64,000 nucleotides of DNA from Pseudomonadota bacterium (lineage in GTDB: Bacteria > Myxococcota_A > Bradymonadia > Bradymonadales > GCA-2716585). The stretch is taken from the NCBI GenBank assembly GCA_005804885.1, contig SYOX01000083.1:30457-94456 (forward strand), in the 5' to 3' direction. The notes under the pieces were generated by a model, which was not told the DNA's origin, made no database searches, and saw only the letters and a program-made list of their open reading frames with translations. The translations under genes and the position numbers were made by a program. Each line of letters starts with the position of its first letter. Position 1 is the stretch's first letter. Below, one piece after another: positions 35,621-44,945 of the stretch.

Positions 35621-36190
35621 TCAAGCCGCCACGTCCTCGCCGCGCACCACCGCCAGCGCCGCCCCGCCCGCCTCCACCTCGTCGAGCACCGCCACGAGCC
35701 GCCGCAGCGTCTCCACCGGCATCAACTCCCAGTCGCAGCGCTCCAGGCGGCGCGCGCAGCGCATCGCCTCCAGGAGCTGGAAGTCGGCCTCCTCGGCGGG
35801 CTTGATCCGCTTGCTGCCCATCCTCGACAACTCCAGCAACCACCCGCCACGCAACAGGAAACGCCTCAGCCGCCCCCCTCGCCGAACCGCCACGATCTCC
35901 TCCCCGACGAAGGCCACGGGCTCGATGCACAGAAGCCGGCCGCCCTCGTAGATCGCCACCTGCGCGCCCTCGGCCATCATCTGAAGCTCCGCGCTGATGG
36001 GCCTGAGCCGAAAGCGCCCGCAAGCGAACTCCTCGAAGATCCCCATCTGGATCAGCCCCTCGATGGTCTTGGCGTGGACACCCTCCATCTGGAGCCCCCT
36101 GAAGGTCAGCTCCCCGTGCACCCGCAGCGCCTCCATCGCCTGCTGATCAGCCTCCAGGAGCTCCAGATCCAGCGCCTGCTGCGGGTTCAT
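35621..36190 (-). CDS. Hypothetical protein upstream of thiD
   Basis: The ATG at 36190 gives 189 residues. The N-terminal half is helical (ALDLELLEADQQAMEALRVHGELTFRGLQ, KTIEGLIQMGIFEEFACGRFRL) and resembles a winged-helix-like segment. The middle is basic and beta-rich (IVAVRRGGRLRRFLLRGGWLLELSRMGSKRIKPAEE), and the C-terminus is helical. It has no signal or membrane segment. The start overlaps the stop of the 85-residue gene by ATGA, so the two are translationally coupled. I do not recognise it. A DNA- or RNA-binding role is only a suggestion from its basic patches. Confidence 0.65.
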   Translation of the reverse strand: MNPQQALDLELLEADQQAMEALRVHGELTFRGLQMEGVHAKTIEGLIQMGIFEEFACGRFRLRPISAELQMMAEGAQVAIYEGGRLLCIEPVAFVGEEIVAVRRGGRLRRFLLRGGWLLELSRMGSKRIKPAEEADFQLLEAMRCARRLERCDWELMPVETLRRLVAVLDEVEAGGAALAVVRGEDVAA

Positions 36191-36444
36191 CGCTCCCCTC
36201 CTGCCTCGACCTCCGGCGCCGGGTAGGGAGAGCCCGCTGGCTTGTAGATCACCGACCCGGAGCTCGGGTGGACGAGGATCTCGCCCTGGGCCTCCAGGAT
36301 CTCCAGGCGCTCCCGGATCGCCCCGGCGATCATCTCCAGCAGCGCCGCCTCCGGCACCCAGCACAGCGCCCTGTGTATCCCCTCGACCACGTCCTGAGGC
36401 AAGCCCATCACCACCCCGACCAGACCCCCCGACGACGACTCCAT
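36187..36444 (-). CDS. Small hypothetical protein, coupled to the next gene
   Basis: The ATG at 36444 follows GGGGAGG and gives 85 residues; the track's 36477 start is weaker. The sequence has a helical core (LPQDVVEGIHRALCWVPEAALLEMIAGAIRERLEILEAQGEILVHPSSG) ending in a beta hairpin, compatible with a small winged-helix fold. ATGA overlap with the 189-residue gene indicates coupled translation. Family not recognised. Confidence 0.6.
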   Translation of the reverse strand: MESSSGGLVGVVMGLPQDVVEGIHRALCWVPEAALLEMIAGAIRERLEILEAQGEILVHPSSGSVIYKPAGSPYPAPEVEAGGER

Positions 36445-36606
36445 CTCAACCTCCCCGACCCGAAGACCTCGCCTCACCCCCGCGATCCCTCCTCGAAGAG
36501 GGTCGCGGCGCTCCCAGGTGCCTTCTTACGACATTACTGATGACACGTTCAGAGTGTCAAGCGTTCAGCTTATCGGTGTGGTGGCGATCTGGCGAGGCGG
36601 TCGAGA

Positions 36607-38586
36607 TCAAGGCGCGGGGACCTCGACCTGGAGCATCCGCTCGATCATCTCGGCGGGCAGGGGGCCGGACTTGTTGGGGTCGTCGTGGCCGACGAGCACC
36701 TCGGTGCCGTAGGCCTCGTTCATGATCCGATCCTGGGCCCAGGGGGTGCCCTGGCCGTCCTCCTCGATGAACTGCGTGGAGCCAAAGCCGAGGGTCTGCA
36801 TCAGCGCCTCCATGTTCTGGCCCGTGCCGGCGATCGGGTGGCAGACCTGACAGGCCATGAAGGGAGAGGTGCGCCGGACGGTGTGGGGCGGGAAGGCGCG
36901 CTGGCCATTGCCGGGGCTGCCGTCGGGGCCGACGCGGACGGCCTTGTCGATGATGGTGGAGCCGTCGGCCCCGATGGCGTTGAAGAACATCCGCTCGGCG
37001 GGCATCGAGGGGGAGACGCGGCCTTCGGTGTTGAGCATCAGGAGCAGGATGTCCGTCTCGGCCCAGCGGCGACCTCCGGTGACATTGCCGGGGGTTTCGG
37101 CGCCGTCGATGAGGCTGCGCTGGGTCTTGCTCATGTCGACGGTGACGTGGCAGCCGAAGCAGGTCGGGACCCAGGCGCTGTGGCAGGTGTAGCACTCGAG
37201 CTTGTCGAGGTGGGAGAAGCCCTGGCCGTCGCGCCCCATGGAGGCGTGCAGGAAGGAGCCGGGGGCGGCGTTGTCGATCAGGCGCTTGATCTGGCTGACC
37301 GGGTGGCGCTTGCCGGAGAGCTTGCCGCGCAGCCAGACATTGCCCTCGGTGTCACGCTCCAGGTGTGACAGGACGGTCCCGCGCCGGGTCGTGAAGGTCG
37401 CCTCGGCCTCGGCGCCGCCGTGGCAGTCCTCGCACTCGATCTCGACGGCGTTCTCCCCGTCGACGTAGAGGCGCCCGTCGCCGTGGACATCGCGGGGGGT
37501 GTGGCAGTCGATGCAGGCCAGCCCGGCCTCGAAGTGGACGTCCGGGGGGGTCTCGTCGAAGTCGTTGGTCGAGTCCTCGTCGGTGAGGTAGAAGCTGGCG
37601 TCGTGGCCGTGAAGCGACACCCCGAGCACCTCGGGGCTGGGGGGGTTGAAGCCCACCCCGCCGCTCTCGCGGTAGCCCTGATAGGAGGGGCCGATGCGCC
37701 CGCCCCGGTAGTGGCAATGGCCGCATTGCTCGACCGGGATCGCGCGGGTGAGCACGTGCTGGACGGGGTGCGGGGTGCGATCCTTGTCGATCGTCGGGTC
37801 CGCAGAGCGCGACAGCCCATCGTCGCTGTAGACCATGTGGCAGGCCGAGCAGCCGCTGGAGCGGAAGTCGCCGGGGAACTTGTTGTCGCCGAAGGACCAG
37901 GTGTGGCAGCGCATGCAGGCCTTGGTCAGGTAGAGGTCCTGGTAGGGGCCGATCTCCGTCGAGCCCGGCATGATCGTCGGCGCCTCCATCGCCTCAAGCG
38001 CCCCGACCGTCCCAGGCTCGGCCCCGGCCCGGAAGTCCGGGTCGCGCACGTCCTTGATCGCCTTGATCCCCGCCCCGCTCCGCTGCTCCCCCGCCCTGTA
38101 GCGCGCCACCCCCAGCTCCCCCGAGAAGGTCGCCATCTGGCTCGTCTTGACCACCTCCACGAGCTCCTGGTGGCAGCCCGACCCCTTGGAGGCGGGCGAC
38201 CCCGCACCGCAAGTCATCGCCGTGACTCGGTAATCTCCCGGGTTGATGAAGCGCAGGTAGTCGGCCGACACCTCGTCGAGCTCGCCCGTCGACAGGTTCT
38301 TGATGAAGGCCGGCGCCCCGGGCGCCGGCTTGACGTGCGCCTCGGACTGCTTGCGGGCGTCGGGATCTCCGCCGTGGCAGTCCTGACAGCTGAGTTCCTG
38401 CCCATCGACGAGCGGGTGCGCCCGCTCGATCCCCGCCTCCGACCCGTCCGGCTGGATCGGGCGGTGGCAGGCCAGGCACCCCGAGCGATCCACGAAGATC
38501 ACCCTGTCGACGACCTCCGTCCCACACCCTGACAGCGCCAGCACGGCAACAAGTAGAGACCACGACCCCGCGATAGGACGGCGCAT
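36607..38586 (-). CDS. Multihaem cytochrome c lipoprotein, ten CXXCH motifs
   Basis: 659 residues. The signal peptide ends with lipobox LALSGC. Ten canonical haem sites are present: CLACH, CQDCH, CMRCH, CSACH, CGHCH, CIDCH, CEDCH, CYTCH, CFGCH, CQVCH. An eleventh candidate is expanded: CGAGSPASKGSGCH, a C-X11-CH. Many distal His residues are present for bis-His ligation. It is probably an envelope electron-transfer protein, possibly a reductase or part of an outer-membrane conduit. Its ATG overlaps the stop of the preceding lipoprotein (TGATG), so the two are coupled and probably work together. No porin or quinol oxidase gene is adjacent. Confidence 0.92.
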   Translation of the reverse strand: MRRPIAGSWSLLVAVLALSGCGTEVVDRVIFVDRSGCLACHRPIQPDGSEAGIERAHPLVDGQELSCQDCHGGDPDARKQSEAHVKPAPGAPAFIKNLSTGELDEVSADYLRFINPGDYRVTAMTCGAGSPASKGSGCHQELVEVVKTSQMATFSGELGVARYRAGEQRSGAGIKAIKDVRDPDFRAGAEPGTVGALEAMEAPTIMPGSTEIGPYQDLYLTKACMRCHTWSFGDNKFPGDFRSSGCSACHMVYSDDGLSRSADPTIDKDRTPHPVQHVLTRAIPVEQCGHCHYRGGRIGPSYQGYRESGGVGFNPPSPEVLGVSLHGHDASFYLTDEDSTNDFDETPPDVHFEAGLACIDCHTPRDVHGDGRLYVDGENAVEIECEDCHGGAEAEATFTTRRGTVLSHLERDTEGNVWLRGKLSGKRHPVSQIKRLIDNAAPGSFLHASMGRDGQGFSHLDKLECYTCHSAWVPTCFGCHVTVDMSKTQRSLIDGAETPGNVTGGRRWAETDILLLMLNTEGRVSPSMPAERMFFNAIGADGSTIIDKAVRVGPDGSPGNGQRAFPPHTVRRTSPFMACQVCHPIAGTGQNMEALMQTLGFGSTQFIEEDGQGTPWAQDRIMNEAYGTEVLVGHDDPNKSGPLPAEMIERMLQVEVPAP

Positions 38587-39095
38587 CACCCCTCCACCAC
38601 CACGACCGGCAGGATCACCTCGATGGACTCCCCGCCCGCCGAGAACTGCGCCTTGAGTTCCAGCTCATCCCCGTAGAGCTCCGCCAGATCCTCCTCGCTC
38701 AAGGGCACCGGGATCGGGATGTCATAGGCCTCCAGAAATCCCTCGGGGCTGCGCGTCAACCTGATGCCATAGCGGATCGCCCCCACCTCGCCCAGCGAAG
38801 CCCTGATCATCCCGTCCGGCGCAAGGCCCGTCACCCGGATCGACAGGTGCACCCAGGTGCCGCCCTGGAAGCCATGAATGACCGCCACCTCGTCGCGCTC
38901 GACCAGCGGCCTGAAGAGCTGCTCCTCATACACCCCCAGCGTCATCCCAAGCTCGTCCGTAACAGGCTCGTCCTCGTCTTCTTCGAACTCCACGGGCCGA
39001 TCCCGGTAGATGTCGTTGTAGACGATCTCCCCGCAACCAGATACCAGCGCCGCCCCCGTCAACCCGATCAGCCAGAGCGCCATCGACTTGTTCAT
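38586..39095 (-). CDS. Lipoprotein partner of the multihaem cytochrome
   Basis: The ATG at 39095 after GAGGAGGGAG gives 169 residues. Lipobox ALVSGC is followed by GEIVYNDIYRDRPVEFEEDEDEPV, then a beta-rich domain (EVAVIHGFQGGTWVHLSIRVTG, GLAPDGMIRASLGE, SAGGESIEVILPVVVVEG). There is no haem motif. Because it is translationally coupled to the decahaem cytochrome, it may anchor or shield it. The family is not recognised. The track ORF extends to 39311, but the lipoprotein signal fixes the start. Confidence 0.78.
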   Translation of the reverse strand: MNKSMALWLIGLTGAALVSGCGEIVYNDIYRDRPVEFEEDEDEPVTDELGMTLGVYEEQLFRPLVERDEVAVIHGFQGGTWVHLSIRVTGLAPDGMIRASLGEVGAIRYGIRLTRSPEGFLEAYDIPIPVPLSEEDLAELYGDELELKAQFSAGGESIEVILPVVVVEG

Positions 39096-39291
39096 CCGCT
39101 CCCTCCTCAAGCCCACCACGAAAATCTGAGCCCCACGCCGCAAATCGTCCACAACACCCGCGCCCTCGCCCTCGCCACGCCCTCGACCCCTGCCCCTCGG
39201 CGCCGCGATCACCACCCCGCGACAGGCCGACGACGCGCCGTCCGAGGGTGAACCTCCCTCGGCTTCTGCAAGCCGCAGACCAACACTCGCG

Positions 39292-41862
39292 TCAGAGCCC
39301 CTCAAGATCAAGGATCGACGACAGATCCAGCATCCCGCGCCCGCCCGTGGCGTGGCGCGCCCGCAACCCGTGCCCCTTGGGCACCTTGACCCGGAGCAGC
39401 CGAAGCCCCGCCGACGCCCTCACCTCCCTGGTCCTCCCCCGCGACACCGTGACGCCAAAGCCCCAGAGCAGCTCCACCACCGTCGTCTTGGCCGACGGGC
39501 CATAGCCCCCGCCGCCGTCAAAGCGCACCTCCAGCCCCTCCATCGGCAGACCATGCGCCTCGCAGAAGGCCCACGCGCGCTCGATCACCTCCAAAAATAC
39601 CGGCAGCAGCTCCAACTTGAGCTTGCGATCGCGCGACCCCTTCTCCGCCTCCCTCAACATCGACTTGAAGCGCGCGACGCCGGCCGGCGCGGTCAGCGCG
39701 TGGATCGGCAGCCACGGTAACCATTTATCATGCGCGCCATCCCCCGCAAGCCCCTTCAGCTCCCCCCCCCAGCCGACCGGCGCCACCCGGATCGCCGCCG
39801 GCCACCGCCCCAGCACCGGCTCCCTGGCGTAGTCCAGCGCCAGCGAGAGCGCGCCGACCGCCTCGAAGCGCTCCAGCAGGTTGCACAGCCGCACCCACCC
39901 CGCCTCACCGGGCGCGTCGTGGACCAGCCCCCGCAGCTCCGACAAGCCCGCGCTCAACGACAGCGCCTCCTCGAACACATAGGCCCCCGAGCCCACCGCG
40001 ACCTCCACCTCCACCCGCGGATCACACGCCGCCCTGGCTCGCTCCAGCGCCTCCCGGACCCGCTCGGAGCGCTCCGCCTCCAGCGCCGCCCTCAGCGCCC
40101 CCAGCGCGCTCGCGTCGCCGACCTGCGACAAGCCCTCGGCCGCCGCGCGGCGCGTGTCCGCCCTGGCGCTGCCCAGCAGCTCGATCAGCGCCTCGCGCGA
40201 CGCGCCGCCCATCGCCACGAAGCCCCTCACCCCCTGCTCCCGGATGGCCTCGGAGCTGTCCTCGATCGCCACACGGTGCATCTGCGCCGTCGCCACCCCC
40301 GGCGACTCAAGCGCCCACCCGTAAGCCGCCCCTCGCCAGGCCTCCGCTCGCCCCTCCAGCGCCTCCAGGATCGCCCTCCTGAGCCGCGTGCCGAAGATCG
40401 GACAGAAGCGCGCCATGTACTGCTCCCGCGTCAGATCCGCGAATCGCTCCACCCCCTTGAGCGCCGCCCAGGCCGCCACCGGCGCCTCAAGGTTGGCCTC
40501 CAGCGCTTCGCGCCACAGCTCTCTGCGTCGCTCCTCGTTCCAACTCCGAGAGTTGAGCCAGCCGATCACGAACACCAGCCCGCCCATCGGGTCCGTCCTC
40601 AAATAGACTCCAAAATCACCGCGCCTGCACAGGTGGTCCAGCGTCCTGGGCGACTCGACCAGACGGGGCGGAGCGGACAGCAGCAGGTCGTATTCCCTCC
40701 TGAGGCTTCCGGCGGCGATCTCCAGCTGCGACTCCAGCCGATGCCGGACCTCAGGCGAGGGCTCGACCTCCAGCGCCTCCCGGGCGACCGACGCCGCCCT
40801 CGGGTCCGGCTGCCAGCGCGCCAGCACCGCCGCCGCGCCCATTCGCGTCGACACCCGCCGCTCCGACAGCGCCCCCTTGACCCCCTCAAGGCCACCCTCC
40901 GGCCCCACCACCGCCAGCGCCTCCACCGCCCTCAAGGACACCGACGCCTGACGATCGCCCAGCAACCCCACCAGCACCCCCACCGACGTCTCGTCCGCCA
41001 ACGACAGGAGCGCCCCCAGCATCGCCTCCTTGCCCAGCCCGGGATCGCCCGCCAGCGCCGCGTTCAAGTGCGGCAGGATCGGCGCCCCGAAGGCCGCCAG
41101 CGTGCCCGAGATGATCTCTTGACCCATGTCTTGCAGGTTATCAACTTTCGCCGATTCAATCGCCATGCGCATGACCGGCTCGCTCAGGCACACCCGCAGC
41201 GCCGCCCAGGGGACCCGCCGGTGCCCCAGCAGGAGCGCCTCGCGCCGCCCCTCGTCCAGCGCCAGGAGCACCCGATGGAGCACCTCGGACTCCGGGTCCC
41301 TCGACAGCTCCTCCCTCAAGAAGGGATCCAGCCGTGGCGGCCACGCCTCCCGCCCGATGAGCGCGTCGAGCACCAGGATCACCCCCTCCCGGCGCCACCC
41401 CGCGCTGCCATCCTGCGCGCCCTCCGCCACGCGCAGCGCCACACCCAACGCCCCCGGCTTCAGCTCGCCCAGCGCCGCGGCGGCCTGCTTCACGACCCTC
41501 CGCGACCTCCAGCTCGCCACCCTCCCCCAACCCTCCACCAGCCCGCCCCTGAGCGCCCCGCCGCGCCGATCGGGCAACCTCGACAGCAGCGCCGCGATCT
41601 CCGCCGCGCACTCCAGCAGCACCTCCGACGTGTCCCGCGCAAAGAAGAGCCCCAACACCCCGTCCAGGCGCGCCGGGAAGCCCTCCCCCGTCACCTCCAG
41701 GAGCCGCACCGCCACCGCGCTCATCCCCGCGCGGCCCTCGCCGCTGGCGCCGCTCAGCGCCCTCGTCAGCGCCTCGACGTCGCCCCCGCCGCCTCGCTGC
41801 AGGACGCGGCGGCAGTCGCGGTTCGCATGAAACAGCAGCTGCTCGTACAGCCTTGAGCTCAT
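39292..41862 (-). CDS. HEAT/Armadillo-like repeat protein
   Basis: 856 residues with no signal peptide. Residues about 30-620 are tandem two-helix HEAT repeats (GLEGVKGALSERRVSTRMGAAAVLARWQPDP, GLSQVGDASALGALRAALEAERSERVREALERARAAC). A short linker follows, then a C-terminal non-repeat domain containing GEAGWVRLCNLLERFEAVGALSLALDYA, a module also seen before the LRRs of the BRCT-LRR proteins, and a basic tail. It is a likely scaffold or adaptor. ATGA overlap with the LRR gene indicates coupled translation, so the two probably act in one complex. Confidence 0.8.
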   Translation of the reverse strand: MSSRLYEQLLFHANRDCRRVLQRGGGGDVEALTRALSGASGEGRAGMSAVAVRLLEVTGEGFPARLDGVLGLFFARDTSEVLLECAAEIAALLSRLPDRRGGALRGGLVEGWGRVASWRSRRVVKQAAAALGELKPGALGVALRVAEGAQDGSAGWRREGVILVLDALIGREAWPPRLDPFLREELSRDPESEVLHRVLLALDEGRREALLLGHRRVPWAALRVCLSEPVMRMAIESAKVDNLQDMGQEIISGTLAAFGAPILPHLNAALAGDPGLGKEAMLGALLSLADETSVGVLVGLLGDRQASVSLRAVEALAVVGPEGGLEGVKGALSERRVSTRMGAAAVLARWQPDPRAASVAREALEVEPSPEVRHRLESQLEIAAGSLRREYDLLLSAPPRLVESPRTLDHLCRRGDFGVYLRTDPMGGLVFVIGWLNSRSWNEERRRELWREALEANLEAPVAAWAALKGVERFADLTREQYMARFCPIFGTRLRRAILEALEGRAEAWRGAAYGWALESPGVATAQMHRVAIEDSSEAIREQGVRGFVAMGGASREALIELLGSARADTRRAAAEGLSQVGDASALGALRAALEAERSERVREALERARAACDPRVEVEVAVGSGAYVFEEALSLSAGLSELRGLVHDAPGEAGWVRLCNLLERFEAVGALSLALDYAREPVLGRWPAAIRVAPVGWGGELKGLAGDGAHDKWLPWLPIHALTAPAGVARFKSMLREAEKGSRDRKLKLELLPVFLEVIERAWAFCEAHGLPMEGLEVRFDGGGGYGPSAKTTVVELLWGFGVTVSRGRTREVRASAGLRLLRVKVPKGHGLRARHATGGRGMLDLSSILDLEGL

Positions 41863-43316
41863 CGCCTGTCACCCCCGTCGCGAGGGGGCAGCGCCCTGGT
41901 GACGCTCTGGATGCGCGACCAGAACTCCGGCGCAGCCGCCTCCCCCTGCCCCTCTCGCCGGTTGCGCGCGAGATAACCCTGCAATGTTCTTCGGATTTTT
42001 CGCGCCACGCCCTTGCCGAGGACGACCCGCTCCAAGGTCCGGTTGTCCTCCGCCAGCGCCTCCTTGATCGCCCAGGCCCCCCGCGAGGTCACGCCGTTCT
42101 GGTGCACATCCAGCGCCCTGAGCGACCTGTCGCGGCGCAACCACCCCGCGATCGCCTCCGCGCCGACGTCCCCGATCCGATTGGGCTGTCCCCCCAGCGC
42201 CCGGGTCGACGGCGCGCAGCCCAGATCCAGCGACCCCAGCGACCCCCGATCCCCCATCGCCGCCACGAAGCGCGCAGCCCCCTGCGGCCCCACCCCATTG
42301 CTCGCCAGCGACAGCACCCGCAGCGTCCCACACCCACCCGCCGCCTCGCCGAGGATCGCGGCGCCCTCGTCGCCCAGCCCGTTGACGCTCAACGTGAGCG
42401 TCTCAAGGCGCCGCGTGCGCCGCAACAGCGAGGCCAGCGCCCGAGCGCTCTGGACCCCCGCCCCATTGCCGCCCAGGAACAGGTGCTTGATCGCGTCGTC
42501 GGCCCCGAGCGCCTCGACCACCTCGCATACGCCCTCATCCCCAAGCCCCGTGTTGACCAGATCCAGCGCCTCCAGGCGGTGACGCCCGCCCGCCAGCATC
42601 CCGGCGACATGCCGTGCGCCCTCCACGCCCAGCGGGTTGCGCTTGAGCCAGAGCCCCCTGGCCCGCGACGAGCGCCCCACCGCCCCGACCAACGCCTCGA
42701 CGCCCTCAGGGCCGATCCCGTTGCAGCCAAGGTAGATCGTCCGGAGGCTGTCCTGCCTGTCGACGAACTCCGCCAGCGCCGCCGCACCCTCATCCCCTAT
42801 CCCGTCCGTCCCCAGCAACAGATCCTGGATCTCCCCCCTCCCCTCCAGCGCCCCAAGCAATGCCTTGACCCCAAGCGGCCCTATGGACTGCTTGCACAGG
42901 TCCAGCCGCCCGTCCGACAGCGCCGTCCCTCGCCCAAATGTCACCGATTTCGTTGATATCTCTGATTTTTTTGCCACTGACGACGGCGTTGATCGTGCCG
43001 ACGGCGTTGTCGATCCAGGCCGACGGCGGCTCGGCGTCGATCCCGCCGAAGGCGTCGATCCTGCCGACGGTGTCTCCGACGGCGTCTCCGAAGGCGTCGC
43101 TCCCGCCGAAGGCGTCGATCTGGCCGACGCCGTCGCCGACGGCGTCGATCCTGCCGACGGCGTCTCCGATGGCGTCTCCGACAGCGTCTCTGGCCAGACC
43201 AGCGGTCCCACCGAGAGCCAATTGAGCAGCTCGGAGAGCTCCAGGATGTCGCAAGCCTCCATGGCCTCGACGTGAACCAGCGGACACCTCGGATCGGGCG
43301 CGTCAGCCACGGCCAC
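41859..43316 (-). CDS. Ribonuclease-inhibitor-type LRR protein with repetitive N-terminal linker
   Basis: 485 residues from a GTG at 43316, though GTG 43310 is equally spaced from GGAGG. Residues 20-40 (DILELSELLNWLSVG) resemble the opening of a DUF4388/PATAN-like segment. A Ser/Thr/Pro-rich repeat linker follows (ETPSETPSAGSTPSAGSTPS). From about 145 on there are nine RI-type LRRs of about 28 residues (GIGPEGVEALVGAVGRSSRARGLWLKRNPLG, NGLGDEGAAILGEA). The C-terminus is basic (VARKIRRTLQGYLARNRR). It starts 10 bp after the SDR stop and overlaps the HEAT gene start, so SDR-LRR-HEAT form one transcription unit. Confidence 0.8.
   Translation of the reverse strand: MAVADAPDPRCPLVHVEAMEACDILELSELLNWLSVGPLVWPETLSETPSETPSAGSTPSATASARSTPSAGATPSETPSETPSAGSTPSAGSTPSRRRPGSTTPSARSTPSSVAKKSEISTKSVTFGRGTALSDGRLDLCKQSIGPLGVKALLGALEGRGEIQDLLLGTDGIGDEGAAALAEFVDRQDSLRTIYLGCNGIGPEGVEALVGAVGRSSRARGLWLKRNPLGVEGARHVAGMLAGGRHRLEALDLVNTGLGDEGVCEVVEALGADDAIKHLFLGGNGAGVQSARALASLLRRTRRLETLTLSVNGLGDEGAAILGEAAGGCGTLRVLSLASNGVGPQGAARFVAAMGDRGSLGSLDLGCAPSTRALGGQPNRIGDVGAEAIAGWLRRDRSLRALDVHQNGVTSRGAWAIKEALAEDNRTLERVVLGKGVARKIRRTLQGYLARNRREGQGEAAAPEFWSRIQSVTRALPPRDGGDRR
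42988..43198 (-). repeat. Degenerate short tandem repeats in the LRR gene linker
   Basis: On the plus strand this stretch is built from words like GCCGACGGCGTCTCCGA and GGCGTCGATCCTGCCGA in units of 12, 15 and 18 bases. All unit lengths are multiples of three, so expansions preserve the frame. The antisense and a second sense frame are also open across it, which explains the spurious ORFs in the track. Confidence 0.8.
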
Positions 43317-43325
43317 CTCCTCCTG

Positions 43326-44927
43326 CTACCAGGGCGCGGGGCGATAGTCCTTGAGGAAGACCCCCCAGGCCGGCTCGCCGCGCGCCGCCCTCACGACCGG
43401 ATCGTAGACCCGCGCCGCGCCGTCGATCACGTCCAGCGGCGGGATGAAGCCGCGCTGCCGCGCTCTGGCTCGCCCGGCCATCGGCTTCTCGTCCGTGATC
43501 CAGCCCGTGTCCACGCTGCACATGTAGATCCCCTCCCTGGACAGCGACGCCGCGCTGGTGCGGGTCAACATGTTCAACGCCGCCTTGGCCATGTTCGTGT
43601 GCGGGTGATCCGAGGTCTTGTTCGCGCAGCCGAACTGCCCCTCGACCGCCGAGACGTTCACCATCACGCGGGCCTCGAAGGGCGAGCGCGCCATCGACGC
43701 CCGCAACACGCTGCACAACACGAAGGGCGCCATCGAACCGACGATCTGCGCCTCGACCATCTCCACGGGGCTGACCTCCGAGAGCTGCAACACCCAGCTG
43801 TTGACCGCCCTCCGATCCACCGGGACCCCCTCCTCGTCCAGCTCCGCGCAAAGATCCGCCCCCCCCGGCAGCTCACCCCGCGACCGCCCGCCCAGCTCAC
43901 CCGACGACCGCCCGCCCGCCTCGCCCGGCGCCGCCGAGCACGCCCCTGAGATCCCCGGCGCGGCGCCCGTCAGGATCGCCCCCGGCGTGGCCTCCAGGGC
44001 GGCCACCCCCGACGGGATCGCCCCCCGCAGGACCCCGGCGAGCGCCGAGGGCTCGAACTCCGCCGCCAGCGGCGCCGCGGGCCAGGGCGCCAGCAGCGCC
44101 GCCTCCGATGGCCCAAGCGCGTCGGCCTCGGCCCGATACAGCGCCGCGCTCCAGGACGCAGGGCGGCGCACGGTCTGCGCGGCGTTGTTGATCAGGATGT
44201 CCAGCGGCGCCTCGGCCAGCCTCGCCTCGGCGAAGGCCACCACGGACGGCAGGTGCTTGAGATCCAGGCCGTGGATCTGGAGCCGGTCGCGCCACGCGTC
44301 CGCGTCGGCCACCTGGGCGAAGCGCCGCGCCGCGTCTCTGGGGAAGCGGGTCGTGACCTGCACGTGCGCCCCGTCACGCAGCAGCTTGAGCGCCAACCGG
44401 AAGCCGATCTTGATCCGACCGCCCGTCACCAGCGCGCGCCGGCCCTCCAGCCCCGCCCGCTGCCCCCGCATGGCCAGGTTGAAGTCCCCGCAAGCTGCGC
44501 ACATCCCGTGGTAGAAGGCGTGGATTGATCGATAAGGCGCCTTGCACACATAGCACCGCCGCTGGTTGTGGAGCCCCCCCAGCGTCCGGCCTGCCTCGGC
44601 GCCTGAAGCCTCGGGCTCGGCTCGATCTTCGCGCGCGGTCACCGCCTGCTCGACCAGCGCACGATCGCGCTGGACCGCCGCGCGACGTCGAGCGAGGCGG
44701 CGCTTCTTCTTCGCGCCCTTGATCAGGTGGGCGGCGGCGCGCTCGACGGCGAGGTAGTCGGGGTCGAGGGGATCGAGGCCGCGGAGGGCGTCAAGGACCT
44801 GGAGGCAACCTTGGAGCTGCGCCGCCGTCGGGCGCGACCCCACCGTGATGCGCCCCTCGTCCGCGCTGGCGGAGGCCAACGCGGCGGACTGAAGAGCATC
44901 AGCGGGCTTTGGCGGCTCGTTGGACAT
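43326..44927 (-). CDS. Unusual SDR-family protein with N-terminal Zn-ribbon-like region
   Basis: The ATG at 44927 gives 533 residues. A helical N-terminus is followed by a Cys4-type knuckle (RRCYVCKAPY..HGMCAACGDFNL). A Rossmann domain follows: ALVTGGRIKIGFRLALKLLRDGAHVQVTTR, then DILINNAAQTVRRP, and VMVNVSAVEGQFG. The catalytic YxxxK position reads TNMAK in HPHTNMAKAALNML, so Thr replaces Tyr. An Ala/Gly/Pro/Ser-rich insert of about 80 residues interrupts the domain. This family is known from large bacterial genomes and eukaryotes, with unknown substrate. The 3' end of the tRNA-Gly-like gene lies 19 bp upstream on the same strand. Confidence 0.75.
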   Translation of the reverse strand: MSNEPPKPADALQSAALASASADEGRITVGSRPTAAQLQGCLQVLDALRGLDPLDPDYLAVERAAAHLIKGAKKKRRLARRRAAVQRDRALVEQAVTAREDRAEPEASGAEAGRTLGGLHNQRRCYVCKAPYRSIHAFYHGMCAACGDFNLAMRGQRAGLEGRRALVTGGRIKIGFRLALKLLRDGAHVQVTTRFPRDAARRFAQVADADAWRDRLQIHGLDLKHLPSVVAFAEARLAEAPLDILINNAAQTVRRPASWSAALYRAEADALGPSEAALLAPWPAAPLAAEFEPSALAGVLRGAIPSGVAALEATPGAILTGAAPGISGACSAAPGEAGGRSSGELGGRSRGELPGGADLCAELDEEGVPVDRRAVNSWVLQLSEVSPVEMVEAQIVGSMAPFVLCSVLRASMARSPFEARVMVNVSAVEGQFGCANKTSDHPHTNMAKAALNMLTRTSAASLSREGIYMCSVDTGWITDEKPMAGRARARQRGFIPPLDVIDGAARVYDPVVRAARGEPAWGVFLKDYRPAPW

Positions 44928-44945
44928 GGCCGTCCGTGGTTCATT

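Noticed and set aside
42865-43275. Plus-strand ORF with DGVSDGV repeats
   Set aside because: It is an antisense reading of the minisatellite in the LRR gene, with no ribosome site or domain.
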